A stretch of 37,036 bases of DNA, from the NCBI GenBank assembly GCA_013215095.1, contig JABSPM010000024.1, forward strand, positions 1-37,036, written 5' to 3'. The notes under the pieces are model-generated. The model searched no databases, was not told where the DNA came from, and saw only the letters and a program-made list of their open reading frames with translations. Source of the stretch: Flavobacteriaceae bacterium (GTDB lineage: Bacteria > Bacteroidota > Bacteroidia > Flavobacteriales > Flavobacteriaceae). The position numbers were made by a program, and so were the translations under genes. Positions within the stretch are counted from its first letter, which is position 1; each line of letters opens with the position of its first letter. Positions 25,064 to 33,610 of the stretch are shown here, in pieces.

Positions 25064-26253
25064 TAAGAATTGTATTGATTTAAAGCTTCTCTTAAAATTT
25101 CTACCGAAGACATTAAATCTTCTTTATTAAGTACGTAAGCAATGCGCACTTGGTTTTTTCCTAGGCCTGGAGTGGAATAAAATCCAGCGGCTGGTGCAAC
25201 CATTATAGTTTTATTATTGAGGTTGAATTTTTCTAATAGCCATTGCGCAAAATCATCGGCATCTGTAATGGGTAATTCTGCAATACAATAAAATGCTCCT
25301 TTTGGTTTTGCAACTCTTACTCCTTCAATAGTTTCTAGTCCCGCAATTAAGGTGTTTCTTCGTTCTACATATTCAGTAATCACATCATCAAAATAACTTT
25401 GTGGCGTATCTAAAGCGGCTTCACTGGCAATTTGAGCGTATGTCGGTGGTGATAAACGAGCTTGTGCAAATTTTAATGCGGTGTCAATCACAGCTTTGTT
25501 TTTTGAGACAATGCACCCAATACGTGCACCACACATGCTATAGCGTTTCGATACAGAATCAATCATTATTGTATGCTGCTCTAAACCAGATTCTTGCATT
25601 ACAGAATAATGTTCTGTGCCGTCATAAGCAAACTCTCTATAAACTTCATCAGCGATTAAGAATAAATCGTGCTTTTTTACAATTTCGGCTAATTTTTTAA
25701 TTTCTTCTTTACTGTATAAATAACCTGTTGGGTTTCCAGGGTTACAAATAAGAATAGCTTTTGTTTTTGGGGTAATTAATTCTTCAAATGCTTCAATTGG
25801 AGGTAGGGCAAAATCATCTTCAATTTTTGACACTACAGGGACAACTTTAACAGCTGATGAGGTTGAAAATCCATTGTAATTGGCATAAAAGGGTTCAGGG
25901 ATAATAATTTCATCATCAGCATCCATAATACTACCAAATGTAAATAATAGCGCTTCACTTCCGCCTGTAGTTACAATAATGTTATCTGCAGAAATATGAA
26001 TGTCATTTTTAGCATAGTAATCCGCTATTTTTGTTCTGTATGTTTCTGAGCCTTCAGAACGGCTATACGCAACAACTTCTAAGGTATTGTTCTTAACGGC
26101 ATCTAATGCGATTTGAGGAGTTTTAATGTCTGGCTGTCCTATGTTAAGGTGGAATACTTCTACACCTCTTTTTTTTGCGTCCTCTGCGAATGGTACCAAT
26201 TTACGAATTGGCGATTGAGGCATTGCTTTTCCTTTGTTTGATATACTTGGCAT
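25063..26253 (-). CDS. Class I/II PLP aminotransferase, aspartate-type
   Basis: 396 residues of fold type I. NIGQPDIKTP near the N-terminus, NPGNPTG with Asn174, ADEVY with Asp202 and Tyr205, and the PLP lysine Lys236 in DSVSKRYSMCGARIG. C-terminal arginine is in KNQVRIAY. Its closest look is to AspC/aromatic aminotransferases of subgroup I-gamma; substrate (aspartate or other) cannot be settled from sequence alone. It is the upstream gene of the pair with murB. Confidence 0.88.
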   Translation of the reverse strand: MPSISNKGKAMPQSPIRKLVPFAEDAKKRGVEVFHLNIGQPDIKTPQIALDAVKNNTLEVVAYSRSEGSETYRTKIADYYAKNDIHISADNIIVTTGGSEALLFTFGSIMDADDEIIIPEPFYANYNGFSTSSAVKVVPVVSKIEDDFALPPIEAFEELITPKTKAILICNPGNPTGYLYSKEEIKKLAEIVKKHDLFLIADEVYREFAYDGTEHYSVMQESGLEQHTIMIDSVSKRYSMCGARIGCIVSKNKAVIDTALKFAQARLSPPTYAQIASEAALDTPQSYFDDVITEYVERRNTLIAGLETIEGVRVAKPKGAFYCIAELPITDADDFAQWLLEKFNLNNKTIMVAPAAGFYSTPGLGKNQVRIAYVLNKEDLMSSVEILREALNQYNS

Positions 26254-26431
26254 TTTAGTGGTATTTAGAAACGCAAAGTTGCAAAAAAATATCTAAAGTG
26301 TTATTTAAAATAATTGGGTTTGTTTTAGGAATTAACTGAAACTTGATAATTTAAAACCTAAAGCGTAAGAAATGGTATAAAGAAAACACTAAGGATTCAT
26401 TAACTCGTGTAGGGAATATGCTATAAATAAA

Positions 26432-26463
26432 AACATCCAGTGCAATTTTATGCATTGGATGTT
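26432..26463 (-). terminator. Terminator after the DUF1573 gene
   Basis: AACATCCAGTGCA (26432-26444) and TGCATTGGATGTT (26451-26463) form a 13-bp stem with one G-T pair, followed on the minus strand by TTTTATTT, about 50 bp after the stop codon. The remaining DNA from 26254 to 26431 holds nothing I recognise. Confidence 0.8.
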
Positions 26464-26513
26464 CATCTTCATTGAAGCACCTAATCGTTTGGGTGTTCTC
26501 GATTACATGTGTT

Positions 26514-26942
26514 TTATTGCTCAATAATACTTTTGCTCTTTTTTTTCACAACGCTAGTTTTGTTTGGGTCAATCACATTCCCTTTAATCTTGAGCGCAAT
26601 AATTGAACGTTTTGCATTGGAATTTACCGTAATTGTTTTTCTTATAGGGTTAACACGATTGGTGTCATATTTCACCTCTATCTCTCCTGTTTCACCTGGC
26701 ATTATTGGTTCCTTTGGTTTTTTTGGAACGGTACAACCACAGGATGATTTTACTTTAGTAATTATTAAAGGTTCATTCCCTGTGTTTTTAAACTTAAACA
26801 CGCGCACGCCGTCAGCACCTTTTTCAATGGTACCATAATCTATAGTTTCAGTCTCAAATTCAATCTTAGCTGTCTTGTCTTGAGCATTAACAGCAAATCC
26901 GATTAATCCTATAAATAAAAATGTAAATAACTTTTTCATCAC
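26514..26942 (-). CDS. DUF1573 secreted protein
   Basis: 142 residues with a type I signal peptide (LFTFLFIGLIGFAVNA) and one Ig-like DUF1573 domain: FETETIDYGTIEKG, VFKFKNTGNEPLIIT, the conserved SSCGCTVP and GEIEVKYDTN. These proteins are common in Bacteroidota and their function is unsettled; the CGC motif suggests a structural or metal role. ATG start; divergent from valS. Confidence 0.92.
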   Translation of the reverse strand: MMKKLFTFLFIGLIGFAVNAQDKTAKIEFETETIDYGTIEKGADGVRVFKFKNTGNEPLIITKVKSSCGCTVPKKPKEPIMPGETGEIEVKYDTNRVNPIRKTITVNSNAKRSIIALKIKGNVIDPNKTSVVKKKSKSIIEQ

Positions 26943-27075
26943 TATGTTTTTAAATTCAATGTAAACTTAATCACTTTTTATAAATTCTGCAAAAATTATA
27001 TACATAATACGCTCATGATTGTACATAATATTGTTTTAATTGTATATTATAATTTTACAGAATTTAAAATATAAG

Positions 27076-27083
27076 TACTTTTG
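27076..27083 (+). promoter_or_regulatory. Flavobacterial -7 box upstream of valS
   Basis: TACTTTTG fits TAnnTTTG and lies 30 bp before the valS ATG. No TTG is found at the usual -33 distance, so this is a half-supported promoter. Confidence 0.35.
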
Positions 27084-27113
27084 TGAATTAATATACAAAA
27101 ACTATTCCAAAGT

Positions 27114-29744
27114 ATGTCAAATTCACAATATGATGCTAGTAAAGTAGAAAGCAAATGGTATAATTACTGGATGAAAAATAATTATTTTCATTCATCACCA
27201 GATGAAAGAGAACCTTATACCATAGTGATTCCACCGCCAAATGTCACAGGAGTTTTACATATGGGTCACATGTTAAACAATACGATCCAAGATGTTTTGA
27301 TTCGTCGTGCTCGTTTACAAGGAAAAAACGCATGTTGGGTGCCTGGTACAGACCATGCTTCTATTGCCACGGAAGCGAAAGTCGTGGCTAGGCTAAAGGA
27401 GCAGGGCATAAATAAAAGTGATTTAACACGCGAAGCGTTTCTTAAGCACGCTTTTGAATGGAAAGACCAATATGGTGGCATTATTTTGGAACAATTGAAA
27501 AAACTCGGCGCCTCATGTGATTGGGCACGTACAAAGTTTACGATGGATGATGATATGAGTGCGTCTGTAATTAAGGTTTTTGTTGATTTGTATAATAAAG
27601 GTCTGATTTATCGTGGGTATCGCATGGTAAATTGGGATCCAGAGGCAAAGACAACGTTATCTGATGAAGAGGTCATATACGAAGAGCGTCAAGGAAGTTT
27701 ATATTATTTGCAATATGATATAGTAGGCGCTACAGAAAAAGTTACAATTGCAACAACACGACCAGAAACTATCCTTGGAGATACTGCAGTATGTATTAAT
27801 CCAAATGATGATCGTTATACCCATTTAAAGGGGAAACAGGTAATTGTACCTCTATGTAATCGTAAGATTCCGATTATAGAAGATGAGTATGTAGATGTAG
27901 AATTTGGAACAGGTTGTTTAAAAGTAACCCCTGCACACGATGAAAATGATAAGGTGTTAGGTGATAAACATAAACTTGAAGTTATAGACATATTTAACGA
28001 AGATGCAACCTTAAATTCGTTCGGATTACATTACGAAGGAAAAGATCGTTTTGTTGTTCGAAAAGAAATTTCAAAAGAGCTTGAAGAAAAAGGTTTTCTC
28101 TTAAAAGTCGAGCAACACACCAATAAAGTTGGTACTTCTGAGCGTACTAAAGCTGTTATAGAACCGAGGTTATCCGATCAGTGGTTCTTAAAAATGGAAG
28201 AATTGGTTAAGCCAGCATTAGAAGCTGTGTTTGGTGAAGATAGAGCGGTAAAATTATTTCCGCGAAAGTTTGAGAATACGTATCGTCATTGGATGACTAA
28301 TATTAGAGATTGGAATATCTCCCGTCAATTATGGTGGGGGCAACAAATTCCTGCATATTATTATGGCGATGGGAAAGAAGATTTTGTGGTTGCCGAAACG
28401 AAAGAAGCAGCCCTAAAATTGGCCCAAGAGCAAACCAAAAACTCTGAATTACTATTAGAAGAGCTGCATCAAGATCCTGATGCTTTAGATACTTGGTTCT
28501 CATCTTGGTTATGGCCAATGAGTGTCTTTGATGGTATTCGTAATCCTGAAAATGAAGAAATACAATATTATTATCCAACCAATGATTTGGTAACAGGACC
28601 CGATATTTTATTCTTTTGGGTAGCACGTATGATTATAGCTGGTTACGAATATAAAGATCAACGCCCTTTCGAAAACGTCTATTTAACGGGGTTAGTGCGC
28701 GATAAGCAACGCAGAAAAATGAGTAAGTCTTTAGGTAATTCACCTGACGCCCTAAAATTGATTGAGGATTACAGTGCAGATGGTGTTCGTGTTGGTCTGC
28801 TATTGAGTTCAGCTGCAGGTAATGATCTGTTATTTGATGAAGCTCTGTGCCAACAAGGAAAAGGGCTTGGTAATAAAATTTGGAGTGCTTATAATTTAAC
28901 ACAACTCTGGACCGTTTCTAAAGATATAGAACAACCTATTGCTAGTACAATAGCCATTGATTGGTATAGGTCTAAGTTTAATGCAGTGGTGACTGAAATT
29001 GAAGATCATTATAGTAAATATCGCTTGTCTGATGCTATTATGGCAATGTATAAACTTATTTATGATGATTTCTGTGGATGGTTGCTAGAAATTGTGAAAC
29101 CTGCATATCAACAACCTATCGATGCAAAAACCTTTAATGATGTGATTGGAATTTTTGAAGATAACTTGAAAATTTTACATCCATTTATGCCTTTTATTAC
29201 TGAGGAAATATGGCAATCTTTGAAGGAAAGAACAACAGAAGAGGCTTTAATTATATCGAAGTACCCAGTAATAGATACTTGTGATGAGGACCTAATTAAT
29301 GATTTTGAATTTGCAACAAAAATTGTTTCAGGAGTAAGAACGATTCGAAAAGAAAAAAATATTGCTTTTAAAGAAGCAATTGCACTTTTTGTAATGAATA
29401 ATGAATCCTATACCAAGCGTTTTGATGTTGTAATTAAAAAGTTGGTAAATGCTAATGAAATTAATTATGTTAACGAGAAAGTTGATGGTGCCTCATTTAG
29501 GGTGAAATCTAATGAGTATTTTGTACCAATTTCTTTAGATAATATTAACGTAGAAGAAGAAATAGAAAAACTGACAAAAGAACTCAAACGTGCTGAAGGG
29601 TTTTTAGTGGGGATTCAGAAAAAACTATCAAACGAACGTTTTGTGAGTAATGCCCCTGAGACGGTGATTGCATTGGAACGTAAAAAAGAGTCTGATACTG
29701 TAGCTAAAATTGAAACACTGAAGGCAAGTTTAGCGACCTTATAG
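27114..29744 (+). CDS. valS: Valine-tRNA ligase
   Basis: 876-residue class Ia aminoacyl-tRNA synthetase. HIGH motif as HMGH (49-52, [17 protein letters not shown]), KMSKS at about 535 ([10 protein letters not shown]), an editing (CP1) domain with [13 protein letters not shown] and the ValRS-typical [22 protein letters not shown] and [11 protein letters not shown] precede the KMSKS loop. The C-terminal coiled-coil arm ([16 protein letters not shown]) is present, so it is full length. Single gene on the plus strand, 170 bp from the divergent DUF1573 gene. ATG start. Confidence 0.97.
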   Translation: MSNSQYDASKVESKWYNYWMKNNYFHSSPDEREPYTIVIPPPNVTGVLHMGHMLNNTIQDVLIRRARLQGKNACWVPGTDHASIATEAKVVARLKEQGINKSDLTREAFLKHAFEWKDQYGGIILEQLKKLGASCDWARTKFTMDDDMSASVIKVFVDLYNKGLIYRGYRMVNWDPEAKTTLSDEEVIYEERQGSLYYLQYDIVGATEKVTIATTRPETILGDTAVCINPNDDRYTHLKGKQVIVPLCNRKIPIIEDEYVDVEFGTGCLKVTPAHDENDKVLGDKHKLEVIDIFNEDATLNSFGLHYEGKDRFVVRKEISKELEEKGFLLKVEQHTNKVGTSERTKAVIEPRLSDQWFLKMEELVKPALEAVFGEDRAVKLFPRKFENTYRHWMTNIRDWNISRQLWWGQQIPAYYYGDGKEDFVVAETKEAALKLAQEQTKNSELLLEELHQDPDALDTWFSSWLWPMSVFDGIRNPENEEIQYYYPTNDLVTGPDILFFWVARMIIAGYEYKDQRPFENVYLTGLVRDKQRRKMSKSLGNSPDALKLIEDYSADGVRVGLLLSSAAGNDLLFDEALCQQGKGLGNKIWSAYNLTQLWTVSKDIEQPIASTIAIDWYRSKFNAVVTEIEDHYSKYRLSDAIMAMYKLIYDDFCGWLLEIVKPAYQQPIDAKTFNDVIGIFEDNLKILHPFMPFITEEIWQSLKERTTEEALIISKYPVIDTCDEDLINDFEFATKIVSGVRTIRKEKNIAFKEAIALFVMNNESYTKRFDVVIKKLVNANEINYVNEKVDGASFRVKSNEYFVPISLDNINVEEEIEKLTKELKRAEGFLVGIQKKLSNERFVSNAPETVIALERKKESDTVAKIETLKASLATL

Positions 29745-29812
29745 TAGTACTAGTTTAGATTGAAAAATGGTATAAAAAATGTATCCCTCCGAACAACTAC
29801 GCTTTCTCTTTT

Positions 29813-29940
29813 TTAGAAAAATGATGATTTTTTGTATTAGATAAAAAAATCAGTCATACATAACCTTAGTTAAGAGTTATTTTATTTTGAAAGATAATGC
29901 AAAAAAGCGCATTTTAATTTAGTAATAGAGATGGTGTTAT
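29813..29940 (+). repeat. Dispersed intergenic repeat, copy C (two blocks)
   Basis: Block 1 (29813-29848) is near-identical to the start of copy B; block 2 (29869-29940) aligns with copy A over its length, sharing GTTAAGAGTTATTTT, ATTTTGAAAGATAA and AGAGATGGTG-type ends. The block ends exactly where the IS66-like reading frame begins. Confidence 0.75.
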
Positions 29941-30027
29941 AGAATCTTCTGCCAGATTATTTCCAAGTTCCAATCTAGGGTCAAGAGTAACAGTTTCTAG
30001 TTTATGATACTGATTGATATAATATGC
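29938..30027 (-). pseudogene. IS66-like transposase fragment
   Basis: The frame reads AYYINQYHKLETVTL, DPRLELGNNLAEDSI and then runs into repeat C. The GRLEIDNNxAE(N/R)xIR block around the last catalytic Glu of IS66 transposases has the same form. It has no start codon, is about 30 codons long and lost its continuation (RPxALGRKN...), so it is a scar. The match is short, so confidence is moderate. Confidence 0.5.
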
Positions 30028-30107
30028 TATACACTTTCCCATTTGTTGCCATCAAAAAGTCCAAATTCTGTTCTAATCATTTATTCTGTTTGTTTTTTCG
30101 CATTGGC

Positions 30108-30209
30108 TGCAACGGTTAGTGTAAATGGTCGTTTTAATGCATTTTACATAGTGTTCTAGTTATTTGTTCAGATTTTGCGCTTCGGCAATCCGAACACTAG
30201 TTATTGGCA
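30108..30209 (-). repeat. attC-like site 1, carrying a 32-bp insert
   Basis: Stem TGTAAATG (30120-30127) and CATTTTACA (30140-30148), with loop CGTTTTAATG shared with the sites at 18533 and 35045; CAACGG at 30110-30115 is the far core (CCGTTG on the minus strand). The cassette-end word is ATTGGCAT at 30203-30210. Between the stem and the end word lies a 32-bp imperfect palindrome (30165-30196) between two copies of CTAGTTATT (30156-30164, 30197-30205), which looks like a small insertion with a 9-bp target duplication. Confidence 0.6.
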
Positions 30210-30644
30210 TTAGTTTTTTCTTATTCCAAATCCTTTAGGAGCCATTAGTTTCCCTGAATCATACATGTTTATATAAATTGAAATAGTGTCCTTTGATCCT
30301 TCCCAAGTCACTCTATAATTATCAAGCATAACTTTATTACCAAAAACTGCTTTATCACTTTTAATTGGACAGCAGCTTCCAGATCTATAATATGAAATAG
30401 CTTCTCCGTTAGGACCAGAAAGAGCATTTAAATATCTTCTCTCATTTTTAGGTCCACTATCCTCGCTTCCAACTTCAATCGGGTTTTTTGGAGAAAGTCC
30501 ATATGAAGAGACTGAAGAAATTTCTGTAATCACGAAAGTGTTATCATCTAATAACGTTTGCTTAACATTTTTAGATACATTCTTAGTAGTGGAACAAGAA
30601 AATAAGCTAAGAAGGATAAAAGTAATAATTAATTTAGTTTTCAT
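30210..30644 (-). CDS. Cassette lipoprotein, function unknown
   Basis: 144 residues with a lipoprotein signal (MKTKLIITFILLSLFSC). The mature part contains FVITEISS, GPKNERRYLNAL, GPNGEAISYYRSGSCCPIK and a WEGSKDTISIYINMY block. I recall flavobacterial relatives that databases name 2-dehydro-3-deoxyphosphooctonate aldolase, but nothing here resembles KdsA and that name should not be copied. The paired SCC in the middle may form a disulfide or metal site. The TAA lies inside the cassette-end word. The unit starts with GTTGGCAT (30661-30668, minus strand) and ends with ATGCCAAT. ATG start. Confidence 0.8.
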   Translation of the reverse strand: MKTKLIITFILLSLFSCSTTKNVSKNVKQTLLDDNTFVITEISSVSSYGLSPKNPIEVGSEDSGPKNERRYLNALSGPNGEAISYYRSGSCCPIKSDKAVFGNKVMLDNYRVTWEGSKDTISIYINMYDSGKLMAPKGFGIRKN

Positions 30645-30672
30645 ATTGTAGTTTTAATTGATGCCAACATGG

Positions 30673-30694
30673 ATATAGGACATATGTCCTATAT
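30673..30694. repeat. Perfect 22-bp palindrome before the lipoprotein cassette
   Basis: ATATAGGACAT followed at once by ATGTCCTATAT, with no spacer. It lies between the recombinase scar and the cassette start word GTTGGCAT. It might be the right half-stem of a cassette site, or a recombinase or regulator binding site. Confidence 0.8.
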
Positions 30695-30707
30695 ATTACA
30701 TGTGTTT

Positions 30708-30815
30708 TTACTTACAAATATAGTGTATTTCTGATGTTTTTGTATTACTATGTCCCAAAAGAGTTTGTATATACCTTAAATCTGTTCCATTCTCTAATAG
30801 GTGAGTTGCAAACGA
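30708..30815 (-). pseudogene. Tyrosine recombinase C-terminal scar
   Basis: 36 codons reading [20 protein letters not shown], then [15 protein letters not shown] and a stop. This is the box II segment of Xer/IntI-type tyrosine recombinases: the HxLRHSFATHLL strand and the LGH histidine are present. Immediately upstream, another frame reads THHILR, which would join as HHILR(H)SFATH if one base were restored; near the end, EIH suggests a lost pair of bases before the nucleophilic Tyr of EIYTH. So it is truncated and probably frameshifted twice. It lies between cassettes on their strand. Confidence 0.75.
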
Positions 30816-30876
30816 GTTCTAAGTATATGGTGAGTATCCCGAAGGGTATGCACTATATATTTTGTTGTGCTTTCGT
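30806..30876 (-). repeat. attC-like site 2
   Basis: GTTGTGC at 30864-30870 is the end word of the upstream cassette. The stem pairs TATATGGTGAGTATCCC with GGGTATGCACTATATA around a GAA loop (about 30824-30858), with one bulge and G-T pairs. The far core, on the minus strand, is CTCGTTTGCAAC, which runs into the recombinase scar. Confidence 0.55.
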
Positions 30877-31613
30877 TATTTTATTTCTACTGTTTTAAAT
30901 ATTATTTTCAATTCACTTTGATCAAATTCCATATCTGACTTTATTCCAATTGATAATTCATTTTTTAAGTCACCATAAATAGGTTTAAAATTCACACTAG
31001 AAATATTTGGATTTTCTTTGTTTTTCCATAGTGCGATTGTTCTTTTATAATTACCAATCGTGTCAATAGTCAATTCGTAATTCTCAAATTTTCTTCGTTC
31101 TTTATCTGGTATACAGAAAGGGATTTTAAATTCAACCTTATCATAATTAAATGTGTAATAATACTCACAATCATTTTTAAAACCATTTTGATTAGCAATG
31201 CTATCAGTCATTTTATATAAAGTCAAATTTTTTACTTTTCTGATGATCTCACTTGGATTTACTGCACCATTTTCGTCTTCATAAGGTTTCAAGTTTATTT
31301 TGTTGAAGAATTTTTGGGTAGTCTCAAAGTCCATTCTATTTCGGATTCCTTCAATATAACTTTCCTTATTTAAAGGAGGTTCTGGTGAATACCAACCATA
31401 GTCAAAAATGAAAGTTGACTTTTCGTTTTTGATTTCTCCAACATAAGAGTCTATTCCATCAATCCTTTTGTATTTAAAATCTTTTGGAAGAATAATACTG
31501 AATAAGTCAAAATCAATTAAATGACTATTTCCGTCATTTTGAGAAATGTATTTCACTCCATCATTACAGCTTATGAAGAGTAAAAATGAAGATAATATGA
31601 TTATTTTTTTCAA
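30876..31613 (-). CDS. Cassette lipoprotein, function unknown
   Basis: 245 residues with a lipoprotein signal (KKIIILSSFLLFISC). The mature part (VKYISQNDGNSHLIDFDLF, YVGEIKNEKSTFIFDYGWYS) resembles small DUF-type lipoproteins of flavobacteria but I do not recognise a named family. No catalytic motif is evident. The only start is a TTG (31611-31613), which lies in an 18-bp tandem duplication: TTRAAAAAAATAATCATA occurs twice in frame. The second copy probably duplicated the original signal-peptide start and displaced or lost an ATG. The cassette begins with GTTGTGCTTCATT and ends with AACGAAAGCACAAC on the minus strand. Confidence 0.75.
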   Translation of the reverse strand: MKKIIILSSFLLFISCNDGVKYISQNDGNSHLIDFDLFSIILPKDFKYKRIDGIDSYVGEIKNEKSTFIFDYGWYSPEPPLNKESYIEGIRNRMDFETTQKFFNKINLKPYEDENGAVNPSEIIRKVKNLTLYKMTDSIANQNGFKNDCEYYYTFNYDKVEFKIPFCIPDKERRKFENYELTIDTIGNYKRTIALWKNKENPNISSVNFKPIYGDLKNELSIGIKSDMEFDQSELKIIFKTVEIK

Positions 31614-31635
31614 TATGATTATTTTTTTTAATGAA

Positions 31636-31720
31636 GCACAACGTCCCAGCTATGCACAGTAAGGGATTTCGAAGAGAAAACCTTTCCCATTGCACTGAGC
31701 CAAAGCGTTGTATTTTGTTT
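31636..31720 (-). repeat. attC-like site 3
   Basis: Outer cores GCACAACG (31636-31643) and CGTTGTAT (31706-31713) are inverted; next inward CCAGCTATGCACAGTAAGGGA pairs imperfectly with TCCCATTGCACTGAGCC, with extrahelical bases as in attC sites. It follows the gene ending at 31767. Confidence 0.6.
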
Positions 31721-31740
31721 TTAACTTATTCATTTTTAAA

Positions 31741-31759
31741 GCCAAATCAACGATTTGGC
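31741..31759 (-). terminator. Hairpin after the hypothetical cassette gene
   Basis: GCCAAATC-aac-GATTTGGC is a perfect 8-bp stem within 10 bp of the stop codon at 31767; on the minus strand it is followed by TTTAAAAATG, a weak T-tract, so termination is possible but not certain. Confidence 0.5.
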
Positions 31760-31766
31760 GGACCTT

Positions 31767-32459
31767 CTAAGAAAACCAATCTTTCAATTTAGCAATGAAC
31801 CCCTTATTGGGTATAGCTCTTGTTGTGTGTAGTGTTTTTTCTTTTTCATTTGAAGCGGCTACTATTCCATGAGCTTTAGTCATTCCTTCATTTCCGTTAT
31901 ATATAGCATTCCACCCTCGTTCACCGCGATCAATAAATTCTTGCGTGGTCATTGAAATTCCGCTAAATGATTCAATTTCCAATTCTTCAAACCAAATTCT
32001 TAAATCAAGGGTTTTGCACTTCTCACTAAAATGCTCAGAGAATATGTCAATAGTATTTATATCATTTTGACCTTCGACCAATGAAATATCGAAGCTTGAA
32101 TTATTCTGCCATTTCTGAAATTCTTTTTCTGAGTTTTCGACATTTATAAACTCCCATCCATACATTGAATGACCGTTGTAGTTCATTAATTTTTCGCTTA
32201 ACTCTTCCGGTTCGAATTTTTCCGTTTTTGCTGATTCATCATTCCATTCCCCAAGTTTCAGTTTGCCTGCTACTCGACTAACTCCATTAAAGGTAATAAC
32301 CACTCTTGAGTCTTCGGGAATTGTCAAGTCTTTATTCATTGCAACAGTTTCTAAAATTACTGAAACCTGATTCAACTTTCGGTCAATTGAAAATTCGGTT
32401 AGTCTTGACTCATTAAGTGCAAGATTCAAACTATCTCGTATTTCGGTCGGTATTTTCAT
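31767..32459 (-). CDS. Cassette protein, cytoplasmic, function unknown
   Basis: 230 residues, no signal peptide or membrane segment, acidic. I do not recognise the family. There are a beta-rich N-terminal half (LNQVSVILETVAM, DSRVVITFNGVSRVAG, KLKLGEWND) and segments SMYGWEFINV and SFDISLVEG that suggest an immunity-like or small SMI1-type fold, but this is a guess. Its start word on the minus strand is CGTTACTC (about 32470-32477) and its end word would be GTTGTAT, so the two do not match; the 5' boundary may have been replaced by the adjacent IS110 insertion. ATG start. Confidence 0.65.
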   Translation of the reverse strand: MKIPTEIRDSLNLALNESRLTEFSIDRKLNQVSVILETVAMNKDLTIPEDSRVVITFNGVSRVAGKLKLGEWNDESAKTEKFEPEELSEKLMNYNGHSMYGWEFINVENSEKEFQKWQNNSSFDISLVEGQNDINTIDIFSEHFSEKCKTLDLRIWFEELEIESFSGISMTTQEFIDRGERGWNAIYNGNEGMTKAHGIVAASNEKEKTLHTTRAIPNKGFIAKLKDWFS

Positions 32460-32506
32460 TTTGCATTCTGAGTAACGTTTCTACTATCCCTTGATTTCAC
32501 TGGCTT

Positions 32507-32712
32507 TCATGACGGTTGGACTTTTCTCATTCTGGCATCTAAATTAGCGATTTGTTTTTGAAGTTCACGTACTTTTCTCTTTCTTTTTTGATCTAAATAC
32601 TCATAAACTGTTGGTGGATTGTATTGCTGATTTTTAAATAATATATTCCAAAGTATTGTTGCGAGTTTTCTAGCAGTGGCAGAAACTGCAACGGACGTAC
32701 CGTCTCTGTGTA
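32507..32712 (-). pseudogene. IS110-family transposase C-terminal fragment
   Basis: The frame carries RDGTSVAVSATARKLATILW, NILFKNQQYNPPTVYEYLDQ and a basic coiled tail. RKLA followed by a hydrophobic strand and W is typical of the C-terminal (transposase_20) domain of IS110/IS116/IS902 elements. The frame can be opened at a GTG (32735-32737) but the first ten codons come from the attC-like site of the neighbouring cassette, so it is a truncated remnant of about 65 codons, not a working enzyme. Confidence 0.75.
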
Positions 32713-32790
32713 AGAATAGTAAGGGATTAAAACACACTAAACTTTTGGCTAATTACTAAAACCCCTATTATTTTTACACTTTGTTGGCAT
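32708..32790 (-). repeat. attC-like site 4, at the end of the VanW gene
   Basis: GTGTAAGAATAGTAAGGG (32708-32725) and CCCCTATTATTTTTACAC (32762-32779) are inverted repeats with two mismatches and one bulge; the right arm overlaps the VanW stop codon. The site is truncated by the IS110 fragment just outside the left arm (toward 32700). Confidence 0.55.
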
Positions 32791-33601
32791 TTCGTTGTTT
32801 ATTTTCAAGAAACGGATTGTACATCATAATTGCGTGATTTTCCACAAGCATTTTTTCAGATTCAGATTCATTATTTCGTTCAATTTGAAAAATCTGATTA
32901 TGTCTAGAATAACCACCCCATAACTGCTGCTTAATCATATGGTTTCTTTCCTCAACCTTGAATTCTTCAGTAATGGTATGTTTACTCAATAATTCTCCAT
33001 TTAGATGTGTTTTGTCAAGCCACAATTTTAGTTGAAATGTGTTTTCTGTTTCGTTTTCAACCTGTAAATCGATATAGTTGTATGAAAGAGTCGCGCCAGC
33101 CCCAAATGGAACTTTTCTATTTACATCTGGAAAAACGTCAAATCCGTGTCTATATCTTTCTGTTATGTTAAGAGGTGAATGGGCAAAAATCCAAAATAGA
33201 AGATTCCCTAGTTGACAAAGTCCACCTCCAGTATCTTTTCCAATGCTACCTTGATTTAAAACAAGTCCATCTAAATATCCTTTATTTCTTGTTGGTCGAC
33301 CTAAAAGTTTCCAAATAGAAAATGTTTCTCCTGGTTTAATTAAAACATTATCAATTTTAGATATAGCGATTTTTAAATTTATACGTTTATTTTCCTGTAA
33401 ATACAAATCAACATCTTTAAGAGGTCTCAAAATCATTGATTTGTGTTTAAATACTGAATTCTTTAAAGATTCAAGCTGTTTTATTTTAGACCATTTTTTA
33501 GCTCCAAAAAACCAATCAAATTTGCGCTTAATAATGAAATACTCCTTGCCAAGTATTTGTCTTATTCGACTTCTATTTATTGGTTTTTCTATTTCGTTCA
33601 T
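32774..33601 (-). CDS. VanW family protein
   Basis: 275 residues from the ATG at 33599-33601 (MNEIEKPINRSRIRQ); the frame extends to a TTG 12 bp upstream. The VanW signature is clear: PGETFSIWKLLGRPTRNKGY, LDGLVLNQGSIGKDTGGGLC, QLGNLLFWIFAHSPL, HGFDVFPD and PFGAGATLSYNYIDL. VanW accompanies some glycopeptide-resistance clusters, but its function there is undefined and many bacteria carry it without resistance; no vanH, vanA or vanX gene is here. No signal peptide is seen. It is the only recognisable family among the cassette genes. It is followed by attC-like site 4 and preceded by site 5. Confidence 0.9.
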   Translation of the reverse strand: MNEIEKPINRSRIRQILGKEYFIIKRKFDWFFGAKKWSKIKQLESLKNSVFKHKSMILRPLKDVDLYLQENKRINLKIAISKIDNVLIKPGETFSIWKLLGRPTRNKGYLDGLVLNQGSIGKDTGGGLCQLGNLLFWIFAHSPLNITERYRHGFDVFPDVNRKVPFGAGATLSYNYIDLQVENETENTFQLKLWLDKTHLNGELLSKHTITEEFKVEERNHMIKQQLWGGYSRHNQIFQIERNNESESEKMLVENHAIMMYNPFLENKQRNANKV

Positions 33602-33610
33602 TTTTTCTCG

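Larger units (their letters stand above)
29745..30107. other. Intergenic: repeat C and IS66-like scar
   Basis: This marks the transition from core genes to the cassette region. It contains both blocks of repeat C (29813-29848 and 29869-29940), directly followed on the minus strand by about 30 codons resembling an IS66 transposase end (listed separately). 30028-30107 holds a 17-codon minus-strand frame (MIRTEFGLFDGNKWESV) that I do not recognise. Confidence 0.5.

Noticed and set aside
30210-30644. 2-dehydro-3-deoxyphosphooctonate aldolase, a name I recall on relatives
   Set aside because: The protein is a short lipoprotein without any KdsA motif, so the name is probably a propagated error.
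30660-30880. CRISPR array suggested by repeated palindromes in 30-37 kb
   Set aside because: The palindromes are separated by genes, differ in sequence and have no regular short spacers.
32774-33601. Glycopeptide resistance cluster on account of VanW
   Set aside because: No vanH, vanA/B, vanX or vanS/R genes are present, and VanW alone does not indicate resistance.
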